Of a stretch of 64,000 nt of DNA, positions 38,301 through 46,819 are shown one piece after another (the stretch's first letter is position 1; each line of letters starts with the position of its first letter). Both the position numbers and the translations under genes were made by a program. The DNA comes from Glaciecola sp. 33A. GTDB taxonomy: Bacteria; Pseudomonadota; Gammaproteobacteria; Enterobacterales; Alteromonadaceae. The notes beneath the pieces are model-generated. The model was not told the DNA's origin, made no database searches, and was given only the letters and a program-made list of their open reading frames with translations. The stretch is from assembly GCF_002836745.1 (NCBI RefSeq), contig NZ_PJAR01000036.1:124001-188000 (forward strand). Direction: 5' to 3'.

Positions 38301-40038
38301 GTGAATCACCCTCTTTTTTAATAGAATGTAAAACACTGACTTTCAAGGAGTCCGTATTAAAGCCAACAAGGCTTCCGGCGGCGCTTAGCAATACACTTGA
38401 TGTGCGAATATCGTAACCAATTATCATGTGTATGGTGTTACCGTTAAGCCCTAATTCGTTAAATGTAAACAGTTGCGCAGTCCAGTTTAGCGAATCAAAT
38501 TTAATCAAGCCATCATCAGATAATGACCAAATAATCGATCGACCCCCTTGTACTAAACCATATGAGTCACTTTCAAATAGTTGCTGTTGCTCAGGCTTAA
38601 AGTTAGTAAAGTCCTTGATTTTACTGGTCATGCTATCGAAAACCCGCAAACCGGCACCGGTTGCTATCCACAACTCGTTTTTATTGATGCTAAATATCTG
38701 CTCAATATAGGATTGTCTATCATTAGTCACTTCAGAATTCGAGACCAGAAACTGCTCTGTTAAACTTGTATTTAAATTTATTTTATTTAGCCCATTCGTT
38801 GTGCCTATCCAAAGTGTATTTTTATCTTCTTGGTATAACGAAAGAACATTATTGTGGCTTAATCTATTTTCAGGCTTGGTGTTAATGCTGTTTGATATTG
38901 ACGTAAAAGAAGTACTTTTTGGAGACCAGAACATAGCGCCATTGAATTGTGTACCAATCCAAACGTTGCCATTTTTATCGGTGGCGATAGATTTGACACT
39001 TTTATCTGAAATATCTTCAATATTTTGCTGTGGCTCAAACATAAATAAGAGAGGTGAAGCAGACATATCTGTTTTAAATAAACCGCGCTCAGTTCCTACG
39101 TAAATAGAATCGTCGTCGAAAAAGCGTAAGCTCCATATGTTTTCTTGCGAATCGATAGTGCTTGATAACGGGGCGGACCAATCACTAATAACAAATTTTT
39201 TTAAGGCCGCAAGTGACATTTGATAGAGCCCCTTGACAGTGCCTATCCACAATTGCCCATTGGGCATTTCTATCAATTGCTTTACGTTTTGGCTGTTTAC
39301 ATCGTCTTGCAATTCTGTCGGCAAAAATTCAAGAGTACTGATTTTACCTGTGAGTAAATTTTTAGCGATTAATCCTCTTGAGGTACCGACAAGTAACATA
39401 TCGCCACTTTTATAGGCTGTTCGGATCACAACGCTGCGCGCAATATCAACCTCATTGAGTAAAAATAGCGTGGCCACTCGACCCGTTTCATAACGATACA
39501 AGTCGACTTGATGATTCAAAGCAATGACAATATTCCCGCGTTCGGCTTCGGTTATATATTCAGCATATTGTATCCATTCAGGATCGTCTAAATAGCGCGC
39601 CGAGACAATATTTTCTGACTCTTTGGTTTGCGGATTGAGTCTGAGTACTCCGCTTGTGCCTGAACTGATCCAGAGATTACTGCGGCTATCTTCGTAAATA
39701 TCGTATACGGGGTTACTTAAAAATTCACCGTGGATACCTGGTATTTGAATTACGCGGTGGCCATCATAACGATTCAGACCTTCTTCATTTGCAATCCATA
39801 AAAAACCATATGAATCGATATGCAGGTCGTGAATCGTATTTTGACTCACGCCATCCGACGTATTCAGGTGTGATAGACGAGGATTATCTAACACAGGTTT
39901 TGATGCGCCTTGAGTAAAGTTAGAAAAAGAAAAAAAACAGATGAAAATAAAAGGACCAAAAAAGAAAGGTAAGTTCCGCTTATTGCTGAATGAGGGGTAA
40001 AGGTTAAATGTACCCAAGCACGCGCTTATAATCTGCAT
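35371..40038 (-). CDS. Membrane c-di-GMP enzyme: beta-propeller, PAS, GGDEF, EAL
   Basis: 1555 residues. An N-terminal export signal (about 22-45) is followed by a two-component-regulator-type beta-propeller (about 55-740) with repeats such as LWIANEEGLNRYDG, NLWISSGTSGVLR and LWIGTVKGLY, a Y_Y_Y domain (about 745-820) and a membrane helix (about 826-850). PAS regions follow (about 880-1110), then GGDEF (RLGGDEFVVVLEE near 1193) with an inhibitory-site RxxD five residues before it, and EAL near 1321 (GFEMLMRW) with DDFGTGYSS near 1441. Both catalytic domains look intact. It senses an extracytoplasmic signal and makes or breaks c-di-GMP. Confidence 0.96.
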   Translation of the reverse strand: MQIISACLGTFNLYPSFSNKRNLPFFFGPFIFICFFSFSNFTQGASKPVLDNPRLSHLNTSDGVSQNTIHDLHIDSYGFLWIANEEGLNRYDGHRVIQIPGIHGEFLSNPVYDIYEDSRSNLWISSGTSGVLRLNPQTKESENIVSARYLDDPEWIQYAEYITEAERGNIVIALNHQVDLYRYETGRVATLFLLNEVDIARSVVIRTAYKSGDMLLVGTSRGLIAKNLLTGKISTLEFLPTELQDDVNSQNVKQLIEMPNGQLWIGTVKGLYQMSLAALKKFVISDWSAPLSSTIDSQENIWSLRFFDDDSIYVGTERGLFKTDMSASPLLFMFEPQQNIEDISDKSVKSIATDKNGNVWIGTQFNGAMFWSPKSTSFTSISNSINTKPENRLSHNNVLSLYQEDKNTLWIGTTNGLNKINLNTSLTEQFLVSNSEVTNDRQSYIEQIFSINKNELWIATGAGLRVFDSMTSKIKDFTNFKPEQQQLFESDSYGLVQGGRSIIWSLSDDGLIKFDSLNWTAQLFTFNELGLNGNTIHMIIGYDIRTSSVLLSAAGSLVGFNTDSLKVSVLHSIKKEGDSLSMWPSSWLRDSKNNFWVSYPGKALYQLNGDNFEQINEFNSAKALSTNLIYGLALDAREHLWFSSHSGLHKFNPQNIDLFTYKYMQGVSSTEFNEGAFTTLSDGRLAYGSTKGVTLFDPIKVSSLYNEKHRAPVITEIELSSRKLYLPYTTLNNREIVLKHDDMGLIVHFSSLNFSIVESDRFNYRLVSNDKVINFPGTVSNKIEISMLESGSHVLEIYELGDNIDASQIAKLYIRVEYAPFWSPFAIAVYAILVFSGLLWFVIRRNRIQAVLASANDQISLYNNRLTSALKASNSDIWEWSSVSKIIHTSRLQNELGYAVDGNAVEFEKHLSLIHEVDRLQYLSAWRQFIRREDEQFDNTYRMKHANGDYLWFRDAGSISSPENEAITVTGTYTNVTENIASKERLKFFGDAFKHTRDWVIIFGRNKQPLGANPSFYRAFGISEQTEFKSQLTHIMEQQEGMKRKFISKLATLKPGEHWKAELEFVVADSKITTLTDVNAIASENDHRLIEYYLIIMTDITEQKEAQNSLIKIANYDVLTGLINRTLLIEKLKSAILYAKRHSTSLSLVFIDLDRFKPINDTFGHAAGDKVIVEIAQRIKHKLRDNDIVSRLGGDEFVVVLEETQDRQSVNNVVQDLLKLLEQPIYLGSHSVSVSGSAGIAMYPVDAIDAESLLRNADVAMYSAKESGKNGYQHFTPAMNEKVQQAMLLQNKLKVGVASNEFENYYQPIVDTKNKKTVGFEMLMRWQSDNQFISPVTFIPIAEQIGLIVEMTIQAIERGLADVAKWYEQGFDGYMAINLSAKQFSTRPDFEKILQLLKDYALPASCLRFEITEGLLVDNNHHTLDYMHEMRALGFKISLDDFGTGYSSLRYLKDFPIDVLKIDKSFVDDIGIDKGTESIIESTLIMTKMLNMDTVAEGIETKQQVDYFSKTDCHFLQGFYFSKPVSHGQCFKLLQKDWSYKFSSQLETVQSTVKI

Positions 40039-40265
40039 CTATACGTGTTCATTGTCTTTGGATCGCCTAATGCTGGCGTCAACATTACAAATAGGCTCAA
40101 TCGACGCGGTGATTTTTATTAGCCAGCCATACAAATTATATTAAATACCGTGCCTTGTCATATTTAAAAGACATCCCTTTCTATTTATTTTGACAGCGCT
40201 TGATGTCATTACTGAATTCTCGTCATATTACCAAATGACACTCATTATAAATTGTATGCCATTGC

Positions 40266-42026
40266 TTAAAAGCCGCAGGCGCAGTTGCGTTTAGTTTTTT
40301 GCATTTTACCTACCCCTGGATTAAAGGTATTTGTTGGATCGAGTGATTCGTAAAAGGCTTTTAAATCTGGCTCTGCTGAATATAGATGTCCAACATTATG
40401 TTCTGCTGGATATTTGGCGCCTCGACTATTCAAAAGAGCTAACATTTGTGTCTTCAATTTTTGCGCATCGACTCCTTTTTTCAAAATGTAATCTTGATGA
40501 AATACATAGCAAAAAAAGTGACCGTAGTAGAGTTTCTTATCAATCTGCTTATTCAATTCCTCAGGTAATTTTTCAAGCCAGTCAATTTCGTTTCTCGGCA
40601 AAGCAATATCCAGCGCCAAAATATCGCCCACGTTCTTTGCAAACAAAGTGTGATATCGCAAAGCTGCTCCTGCTGCCGCAAAACGATGCAAATAAGCACG
40701 TTTTGCTTCATTTTCATCACATACAATGAAGCTACCTGTTGTCGATTTACTGAAAAAATCTGACAAGAAACTGTGTGCTTCTGCGATCCCTTCATTACTC
40801 ATTTTGAGAATAAGGTGATGTTCATAATCTTTACGATACTGGAGTAAACGCGGTGGAATATGCTCAGGGAAAAAACGACTAAAAGCCTGCATACATTTGT
40901 CTGTTATTGCCTTTGGCAACCAGCTCACTTTGTTCAGCGCAGCATCAATACGTCCCTTAATAGAAAATAGACGAGGTAATTGATCGGTTCCTAAATGCAG
41001 AACACTTAAAAAAGTATCTTTGCCATATTTTTGTGAAATATCAAAAGTATCTCGATGCATGTATTCGCCTACTTCGGGCAGATTGGTTAAGCGTGATAAC
41101 ATCAATTTCCTGAGTTGGGCTAATTCCTTGGTGTTGTTTGTTCCTACGTAAAACGTTTGTTCGCGTTCTGCAACCGGATAAGTGTCTAAACGGACCGCAA
41201 ATACTGCCAGCTTCCCTGCGCAGCCGCTTGACTCATGCAGCCTTCTTTTATCCGCATTGAAGCGACTAGGTGTGTCGGCTTCGACATCTCTGATACGCTC
41301 CATATACTCTTTATCGGACGCCATTTTATCACTTTGAGCAACCGCAGTAGTTGCAAACTCCCCGTGTTGCAAATTTGTCAATATAGCTTCTGGAGAATCG
41401 CCAAGTTCAATTCCTAAGTGGTTAACTAGTATCAGTTCGCCCTGTTCATCTACTTGCGCATAAATCGAAAGTTCCGTAAAGGCGGGGCCGCGTTTCACTA
41501 AAGCTCCGCCTGAATTATTTGCTACACCACCAACAATAGATGCACCTAAACAAGATGATCCTATAATCGAATGAGGAGCACGACCTATGCTTCCTAGCTG
41601 TTTTTCTAGCTGATGTAATGTAGCCCCCGGAAGGCTGACAACTTGCTCACCTGCATTAATCAAAAAGAGTTTATCAATGGCTAATGTGTTGATCACAATA
41701 ACTGGGCGGTCATAGTCGTTGCCACTCGGTGTCGAACCTTCAGTTAATCCGGTATTGGCCGCTTGCATCACAATAATAGTGTTGGCTTTAACGCAAACTT
41801 GCAGACTTTGCCATAACTGCAATAGTGTTTCTGGAAATATAACAGCCAAGGCACTGCCGCCGCCAGAGCGCCATCCTTTTCTAAAATGCGCATTTTTTTT
41901 CGGATCGGCTTTGATATTTTTTGCACATAAAATACCTGTTAACTCAGCCACAATGAGGTCATTACTTAAGGGCTTTATACAGCGATTATTGACGTTGGCT
42001 GAATAAGCATACGTATCAATACTCAT
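40266..42026 (-). CDS. dld: Quinone-dependent D-lactate dehydrogenase
   Basis: 586 residues, matching E. coli Dld (571). It has an FAD-binding PCMH domain (about 40-210) with MQAANTGLTEGSTPSG and SSCLGASIVGGVANNSGGALVKRG, and a C-terminal membrane-binding domain with ESSGCAGKLAVFAVRLDT and AEHNVGHLY. It oxidises D-lactate to pyruvate and feeds electrons to the quinone pool as a peripheral inner-membrane enzyme. GGAG nine bases upstream supports the ATG. It lies 101 bases downstream of the RNase J-like gene on the same strand. Confidence 0.96.
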   Translation of the reverse strand: MSIDTYAYSANVNNRCIKPLSNDLIVAELTGILCAKNIKADPKKNAHFRKGWRSGGGSALAVIFPETLLQLWQSLQVCVKANTIIVMQAANTGLTEGSTPSGNDYDRPVIVINTLAIDKLFLINAGEQVVSLPGATLHQLEKQLGSIGRAPHSIIGSSCLGASIVGGVANNSGGALVKRGPAFTELSIYAQVDEQGELILVNHLGIELGDSPEAILTNLQHGEFATTAVAQSDKMASDKEYMERIRDVEADTPSRFNADKRRLHESSGCAGKLAVFAVRLDTYPVAEREQTFYVGTNNTKELAQLRKLMLSRLTNLPEVGEYMHRDTFDISQKYGKDTFLSVLHLGTDQLPRLFSIKGRIDAALNKVSWLPKAITDKCMQAFSRFFPEHIPPRLLQYRKDYEHHLILKMSNEGIAEAHSFLSDFFSKSTTGSFIVCDENEAKRAYLHRFAAAGAALRYHTLFAKNVGDILALDIALPRNEIDWLEKLPEELNKQIDKKLYYGHFFCYVFHQDYILKKGVDAQKLKTQMLALLNSRGAKYPAEHNVGHLYSAEPDLKAFYESLDPTNTFNPGVGKMQKTKRNCACGF

Positions 42027-42127
42027 GATGGCTTTACTCCATTTTTGATGAGTGCATAGTTAACCACAGACAGGTTCAACTTAACATTTAGCCTGCAGCT
42101 AAGGCATGCTATAAGCATAATACAGTA

Positions 42128-43525
42128 TCAAGGTTTAATTGATTTATTCACTTCAGTTATGTCTATTCGGCCCACTTTAACTGCATTCTTAATTATCTTA
42201 ATAGACGGTGCTAATTGGAATAGGTCGCCATTTAATCCCACAAGCTGCTTTTGAACACCTTGTTTTTGGGCGATTAACGCATTCGCTTGCAAATGTTTGG
42301 GTTCGCCATGTACCGGAATAGCAACCTTAGGCGAGACCCACTCATACATATCACGTAAGTCGCGCTCATTTGGGTGACCCGATGCATGTATTGTGTGTTT
42401 AGATAGTGCTGATTGGATGACAATAAGTCCTTTTGTTTTTAAGTTTTCTACCATTTTATCAACTGCTTTTTCATTCCCCGGGATGGTAATTGAGCTAAAA
42501 ATCACGGTGTCACCTGATTCTACTTCGCAATCTGGGTGATTGTCCCCAGCTAGCCTACCCAATGCTGCTCTGCTCTCTCCTTGACTACCAGTAGCAACAA
42601 TGAGTACTTCGTGTTTTGGTAAATAACCAATATCTCGACGATGCGAAATTTTCAATTCATCAGGCCAATAACCGGTGCTGCGGGCAATGCTGTACATATT
42701 TTCGAGTGAGCGCCCCAATAGAGTCATGTATCGGCCTGTTTTTGCGGCGACTCTTGCCAAACTAATCAGGCGAGCGACATTGCTGCCAAAACAAGTAACA
42801 ATAGCGCGTCCTTGACACTGTTGAACCGTTCGCAGTAATCCCAGTTCACAATCACCTTCCGACAAGGAGTACCCTGGACGCAAGGCATTAGTCGAGTCAC
42901 ACACCATTGCCGTTGGCTTCAACTTAGCAAGTTGTTTAAAGGGTGCTGCATCAAAAGGCTGGTCGGTTATTGGATTAAAATCTATTTTCCAATCAGCGGT
43001 ATGGAAAATAGAGCCAACTGCAGTTTGAATAAATAATGCCTGCGCGTCAGGTAATGAGTGAGTTATTGACAGCCATGTTATGGTAAATGGTCCGATATCA
43101 ATTGTACTGCCCGGCTCAACAACAATAATCTTAACTAATTCGGCAATGTCGGTCATATATAGTTTTCGGCGCAGTACTTCGGCAGTAAACTTTGTTGTGT
43201 AAATCGGACATTTAAATTTATTCCATAATGCGGGCAAAGCACCCACATGGTCCTCGTGCGCATGAGTGATAATAATGCCACACAAACTCTCTTGTCTATT
43301 TTCAATAAAGACAGGATCAGGTGCAATCATATCAAACAATTTAGCAGATGGGTTTTGATCATCTATTCTATCTAGGGGGGATCTGAAGGTAACGCCACAA
43401 TCAACCATCAGCCATTTATTATTATGCCCGTATAAATTCATATTCATGCCTATTTCTCCTGTCCCACCTAAAGGTAAGAAAAATAAGTCTTTGTTGGACG
43501 GCTTGATGGTTCGAAAGTAGTTAAT
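42128..43525 (-). CDS. RNase J-like metallo-beta-lactamase nuclease; unusual start
   Basis: About 465 residues of the beta-CASP metallo-beta-lactamase family. The zinc motif is THAHEDHVGALP, with FHTADWKID, CDSTNA, GSQGES and HASGHPNERD. The first ATG in frame (43447) would cut off the family's first strand, yet in-frame codons upstream encode LFFLPLGGTGEIGM, the exact N-terminal signature of RNase J. The frame is open to a TGA at 43546-43544 but contains no ATG, GTG, TTG or CTG. The best candidate is ATT at 43525, five bases after GAGG. A frameshift or an ATT start are both possible. RNase J homologues are 5'-exo/endonucleases of RNA. Confidence 0.85.
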   Translation of the reverse strand: MNYFRTIKPSNKDLFFLPLGGTGEIGMNMNLYGHNNKWLMVDCGVTFRSPLDRIDDQNPSAKLFDMIAPDPVFIENRQESLCGIIITHAHEDHVGALPALWNKFKCPIYTTKFTAEVLRRKLYMTDIAELVKIIVVEPGSTIDIGPFTITWLSITHSLPDAQALFIQTAVGSIFHTADWKIDFNPITDQPFDAAPFKQLAKLKPTAMVCDSTNALRPGYSLSEGDCELGLLRTVQQCQGRAIVTCFGSNVARLISLARVAAKTGRYMTLLGRSLENMYSIARSTGYWPDELKISHRRDIGYLPKHEVLIVATGSQGESRAALGRLAGDNHPDCEVESGDTVIFSSITIPGNEKAVDKMVENLKTKGLIVIQSALSKHTIHASGHPNERDLRDMYEWVSPKVAIPVHGEPKHLQANALIAQKQGVQKQLVGLNGDLFQLAPSIKIIKNAVKVGRIDITEVNKSIKP

Positions 43526-43686
43526 GGTGACCTCGCGTAAAATTCATGAAATGTTTTATTACAAAAGTTTAACTTAAAAACAGTAATTTGGGCTAAACCG
43601 ATCAAAAACATTTGCAGTATATATTTGTGTAGTGAACAAAATTGCTTTTAAAAAACGCAATATCTTACAATGAAAAAGGAACGATC

Positions 43687-45084
43687 ATGAAAATTACACC
43701 ACAAAGTAAACTGCTGCTGCCTGTCATTTGTTCAGCATTTTTGTTGTCAGGCTGTTGGCTAGACAGCGATGACGATAAGGCTATCGAACCGGTTGAAATA
43801 GCGACTAGCGCCAACGTCCGCGTCGTACACGCTTCTCCTGATGCCCCAACCGTCGATATTATTATAGGTGGCACACCGATAGGTCAAAAACAAGACCTTG
43901 ATTATCAAGACGCCACTGCTTGGTTTCCAATTGCACCTAACACTTATGAAATTTCTGTAGAGGCTAACTTACCGGGCGATGACGCAAATGTGTTGACATT
44001 TTCGCCGGTCTTAGTCGGTAGTCAAACGTATACTATTTTAGCCATCGGTTCAGTTGGTCAAGGCACACTAGAGGCTTTAGTGGTCGAAAACACACTCACC
44101 CCAGTGACCGCTGGAAACGTGCGAGCGCAAGTTGTACATGCGGCTCCAAATGCGCCCGAAGTGGATGTATACGTCACTGCGCCGAACACGTTGTTATCAA
44201 CAGAGCAACCGCTTGCTACCCTCGTTTATAAACAATTTACCGGTCAGGTTGAAGTACCTGCGGGCGATTACCAAATTAGAATTACACCAGCGGGCTCAAC
44301 AACTGTTGTGTTTGACTCTGGTTCGTTGTCACTAGCAGACGGATCTGACTTATTAATTTCGGCCACACAAAATGTGGTAACTGGTGGGTCTCCGGTATCT
44401 CTTGTAGTCGCTACGGGTGCGGGTTCTGCAACCATATTAGACAAGGACACGCCAGCTGAAATTCGCGCTGTGCACGCTGTTGCGGACGCACCAGCAGTAG
44501 ACATTATTGCGAATAACGCGTTAACTTTATTTGATGGTGCCCCTTTTAAAGGCGCAACAAGCTACATAGAAGTTGCTGCTGGTGACTACCTTATTGATGT
44601 CGCAGCTGACGCTGATAACAGCATCGTTGTAATTGATGACGCTGCCATTACGTTAACAGCTGGTATGCGCTACACCGCAATAGCTAATAATACCCTTGCG
44701 GACATTGATTTAGATTTAATTATTGATACCCCAAGAAAAATCGCAACAGCAGCTCAAGTGCGCATTTTTCACGCGTCACAAGCGACACCTAACGTTGATA
44801 TATACGTTACAGCCGACGGCGAAATTGCGGACGTCTCACCTGCATTTTCTGACGTACCTTATGCAACTGGTGCATTAGCGGAGACTGGCTACGTGCAGCT
44901 AGCAGCTGGAGATTATGTTGTTACTGTAACTCCTACAGGTACAAAAACTGAAGCAATTGAAACCGGTACTTTATCGTTAGTCGCGGGTGAAATATATACT
45001 GCATTCGCAGTGGATGGCGATATGGAAGGTGATGCACCGCAACTTATCTTATTAGATGGTTTTGTTGTGCCGCAGACTAATTAA
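43687..45084 (+). CDS. DUF4397 lipoprotein with four repeats
   Basis: A 465-residue lipoprotein with signal peptide and lipobox LLSGC (Cys near 24). Four tandem DUF4397 units of about 100-115 residues follow, each opening with V-R-x-x-H-A-x-x-x-A-P-x-V-D (near 45, 145, 260 and 355) and including an A-G-D-Y/N-T-Y strand. The function is unknown; it is likely an outer-membrane-anchored periplasmic or surface protein. ATG 43687 has AAAAGGAACGATC upstream and matches the lipoprotein signal; the frame starts earlier at 43642 without a ribosome site. A strong terminator follows. Confidence 0.93.
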   Translation: MKITPQSKLLLPVICSAFLLSGCWLDSDDDKAIEPVEIATSANVRVVHASPDAPTVDIIIGGTPIGQKQDLDYQDATAWFPIAPNTYEISVEANLPGDDANVLTFSPVLVGSQTYTILAIGSVGQGTLEALVVENTLTPVTAGNVRAQVVHAAPNAPEVDVYVTAPNTLLSTEQPLATLVYKQFTGQVEVPAGDYQIRITPAGSTTVVFDSGSLSLADGSDLLISATQNVVTGGSPVSLVVATGAGSATILDKDTPAEIRAVHAVADAPAVDIIANNALTLFDGAPFKGATSYIEVAAGDYLIDVAADADNSIVVIDDAAITLTAGMRYTAIANNTLADIDLDLIIDTPRKIATAAQVRIFHASQATPNVDIYVTADGEIADVSPAFSDVPYATGALAETGYVQLAAGDYVVTVTPTGTKTEAIETGTLSLVAGEIYTAFAVDGDMEGDAPQLILLDGFVVPQTN

Positions 45085-45132
45085 AGAGTTCCTGCCTGTT
45101 TATTCAACGAAAGTTGTTTAAGAGGTTTTTCG

Positions 45133-45160
45133 AGCTGGGTGCATTGCCCAGCTTTTTTTT
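45133..45160 (+). terminator. Terminator of the DUF4397 gene
   Basis: A 7-bp stem AGCTGGG / CCCAGCT with a 7-base loop is followed by eight T residues, about 50 bases after the stop codon. Confidence 0.92.
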
Positions 45161-45197
45161 GTGTAAAAATCGTTGCACTCAACACCCACCATAAAAG

Positions 45198-45228
45198 CTT
45201 AAGCATAACTTAAGTATTCTGTTATAAA
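45198..45228 (+). promoter_or_regulatory. PmrA/QseB-type box and promoter of the decayed response regulator
   Basis: A direct repeat CTTAAG-N5-CTTAAG (45198-45214) has the PmrA-box layout (YTTAAK-N5-YTTAAK). A TATAAA minus-10 at 45223-45228 starts eight bases downstream, the spacing used by OmpR/PhoB-class activators. It precedes the response-regulator relic and suggests an ancestral autoregulated two-component operon. Confidence 0.6.
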
Positions 45229-45259
45229 ATCAGACATAACCCACTTATAAATTCAGCGT

Positions 45260-45462
45260 ATGAGACTACTACTAGTTGAAGATATTACCCGACTAGCCGA
45301 AGAGTTAGGTAAATCGTTGCAACACAACGGTTATGCTATTACTCACATGCCAAAGCCCAAAGTGCCTTAGGTTCGTTTGCTAGTAACGAATTTTCAATAA
45401 TGATCCTCAATTTAGGCTTACCCGACAAGGACGGTATTACTCTTCTAAAGCGATGCATCTGA
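45260..45462 (+). pseudogene. Decayed OmpR-family response regulator
   Basis: MRLLLVEDITRLAEELGKSL is a normal OmpR-type receiver N-terminus, with L-L-V-E-D acidic residues. The frame then shifts near codon 30 and a stop appears; the rest of the receiver continues in another frame as ASNEFSIMILNLGLPDKDGITLLKR. The phospho-acceptor Asp is replaced by Asn in NLGLPD. The DNA-binding domain is gone, and the sequence runs into another relic at 45452. A direct-repeat PmrA-like box lies upstream. It is non-functional. Confidence 0.85.
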
Positions 45463-45888
45463 ATCCGTCGATAAGGTTTATGACCCCTATATGCTCCCTT
45501 TTGAGCGTGGATTCGAATGTCGTTTCAGCTCAAGGAAAAATGACGATGGTAGCGAATTACTACAACGCATTGCATACGGACGCGGTATTTCTGAGTACGT
45601 CACTATTATTGGGAGGCACTATTTGACCTTGAAACTGGGGCGATGACACAAATGAGAAACGGCAAGGTGAATTTAGGTTAACCTATCGATATCAATGCAT
45701 ACCTGAAATTCAACCGGCTATTGACATATACTCTAACCGCGAGCTTTTTTGGCATTGGCCCAGCTTTTATGGGAGTTAAACGGTTTGAGGATCCGCGCCA
45801 ACTCAAATCGAAATTAGGCTTTGTAGCGGGGTTGAATGGTAACTGAACTGATCATACCCTAAGATTTGTTTTAGAGATGGAGTGTTAG
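45452..45888 (+). pseudogene. Relic of an envelope (probably outer-membrane) protein
   Basis: Protein-like fragments in changing frames: YDPYMLPFERGFECRFSSRK with ELLQRIAYGRGISEYVT (45452-45645), then GEFRLTYRYQCIPEIQPAI with IDIYSN, then FFGIGPAFMGVKRFEDPRQ and, after an in-frame TGA, DHTLRFVLEMEC before the TAG at 45886-45888. The alternating strands and C-terminal aromatic/charged end suggest an outer-membrane beta-barrel. I recall similar uncharacterised gammaproteobacterial proteins but cannot name a family. Two frameshifts and internal stops make it a pseudogene. Confidence 0.75.
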
Positions 45889-45892
45889 CTCA

Positions 45893-46588
45893 TTGAATAA
45901 TCGAATTTTCAGTATTGACGTTTTACGTACAGTCGCCATTGTTCTTATGGTCGTATTTCATTTTATATATGACCTCAAATTTTTCGGTTATGTTGACTGG
46001 GACATACCCGATGGCGAAGGATGGCGAACTTTTCGGCACATTATCCTTAGCTCGTTCTTCATCTGTTTAGGCGCATCGCTGCATTTATCATATCAACGTG
46101 CCATCAATTGGAAAAAATTTACTAAGCGACTTATTCAAATTTTTGCCAGTGCTTTGGCTATCAGTTTGGTTTCATTGTTAATGGTGCCTGAAAACTATAT
46201 TTATTTTGGTGTGTTGCATTTCATTGCTGTTGCCAGCCTGCTTTGCATTATGTTTGCAAATAAACCCCGCATATCCCTGCTTATTGGACTCTGCATAATT
46301 GCCACCTATAACATCGGCTGGGTATCTGCCATTTGGCCATTCAATTATATCCGCAGTTACCTGCCCTCATATTCAAACGACTATGTCAGTCTGTTTCCTT
46401 GGATAGGCGTGGTGTTCATTGGTATTTGGTTTGCTTCGACCGCATTTTTGCAAAATGATCCGCTGAAACATATCGAAAAAAACACATGGTTAGCATTGCC
46501 AGGTAAACATAGCCTGGTGATTTATCTTGTTCATCAACCTGCATTCTTTGCCATATTTGGACTAATAGCATACTTATCACGCAGCTAG
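45893..46588 (+). CDS. DUF1624 / HGSNAT-like membrane acyltransferase domain protein (TTG start)
   Basis: A 231-residue integral membrane protein with about seven predicted helices. The N-terminal FSIDVLRTVAIVLMVVFHF carries the conserved D-V-L-R and a His in helix 1, typical of the heparan-alpha-glucosaminide acetyltransferase / DUF1624 family, and GKHSLVIYLVHQP at the C-terminus is the other hallmark. It may transfer an acyl group across the membrane to a glycan, but the substrate is unknown. The first in-frame start is TTG at 45893, with GGAG ten bases upstream. It is intact, although flanked by pseudogenes on both sides. Confidence 0.88.
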   Translation: MNNRIFSIDVLRTVAIVLMVVFHFIYDLKFFGYVDWDIPDGEGWRTFRHIILSSFFICLGASLHLSYQRAINWKKFTKRLIQIFASALAISLVSLLMVPENYIYFGVLHFIAVASLLCIMFANKPRISLLIGLCIIATYNIGWVSAIWPFNYIRSYLPSYSNDYVSLFPWIGVVFIGIWFASTAFLQNDPLKHIEKNTWLALPGKHSLVIYLVHQPAFFAIFGLIAYLSRS

Positions 46589-46726
46589 TTTCATACTTTA
46601 GAGTTTTGATGCTCAGTCATTCTATTTGAACTGGAAACGCAGCATCAATTAAACACAATACACGTCAGATAAAATTCACCTAAGGTTCACTGAGGTTTTG
46701 CGCAGTAGACTCACTGCTCATTACAA

Positions 46727-46819
46727 TTAGGTGGTTGTGCCAATTTAGGCGTCCAACCTTGGGAGCGCGACTTATTGGCTAAGGATAAAATGGCCTTAAA
46801 CGCCGATGCCGTTGAAAAA
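46727..46819 (+). pseudogene. Relic of a DUF4266 lipoprotein
   Basis: The frame reads LGGCANLG then VQPWERDLLAKDKMALNAD and AVEK. A lipobox-like LGGC followed by V-x-P-W-E-R-x-x-L-A is the DUF4266 signature. A TAG at 46706-46708 cuts off the signal peptide, and the frame continues into unrelated residues after 46819. DUF4266 genes usually sit just before DUF3570 genes, whose relic follows here. Confidence 0.75.
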
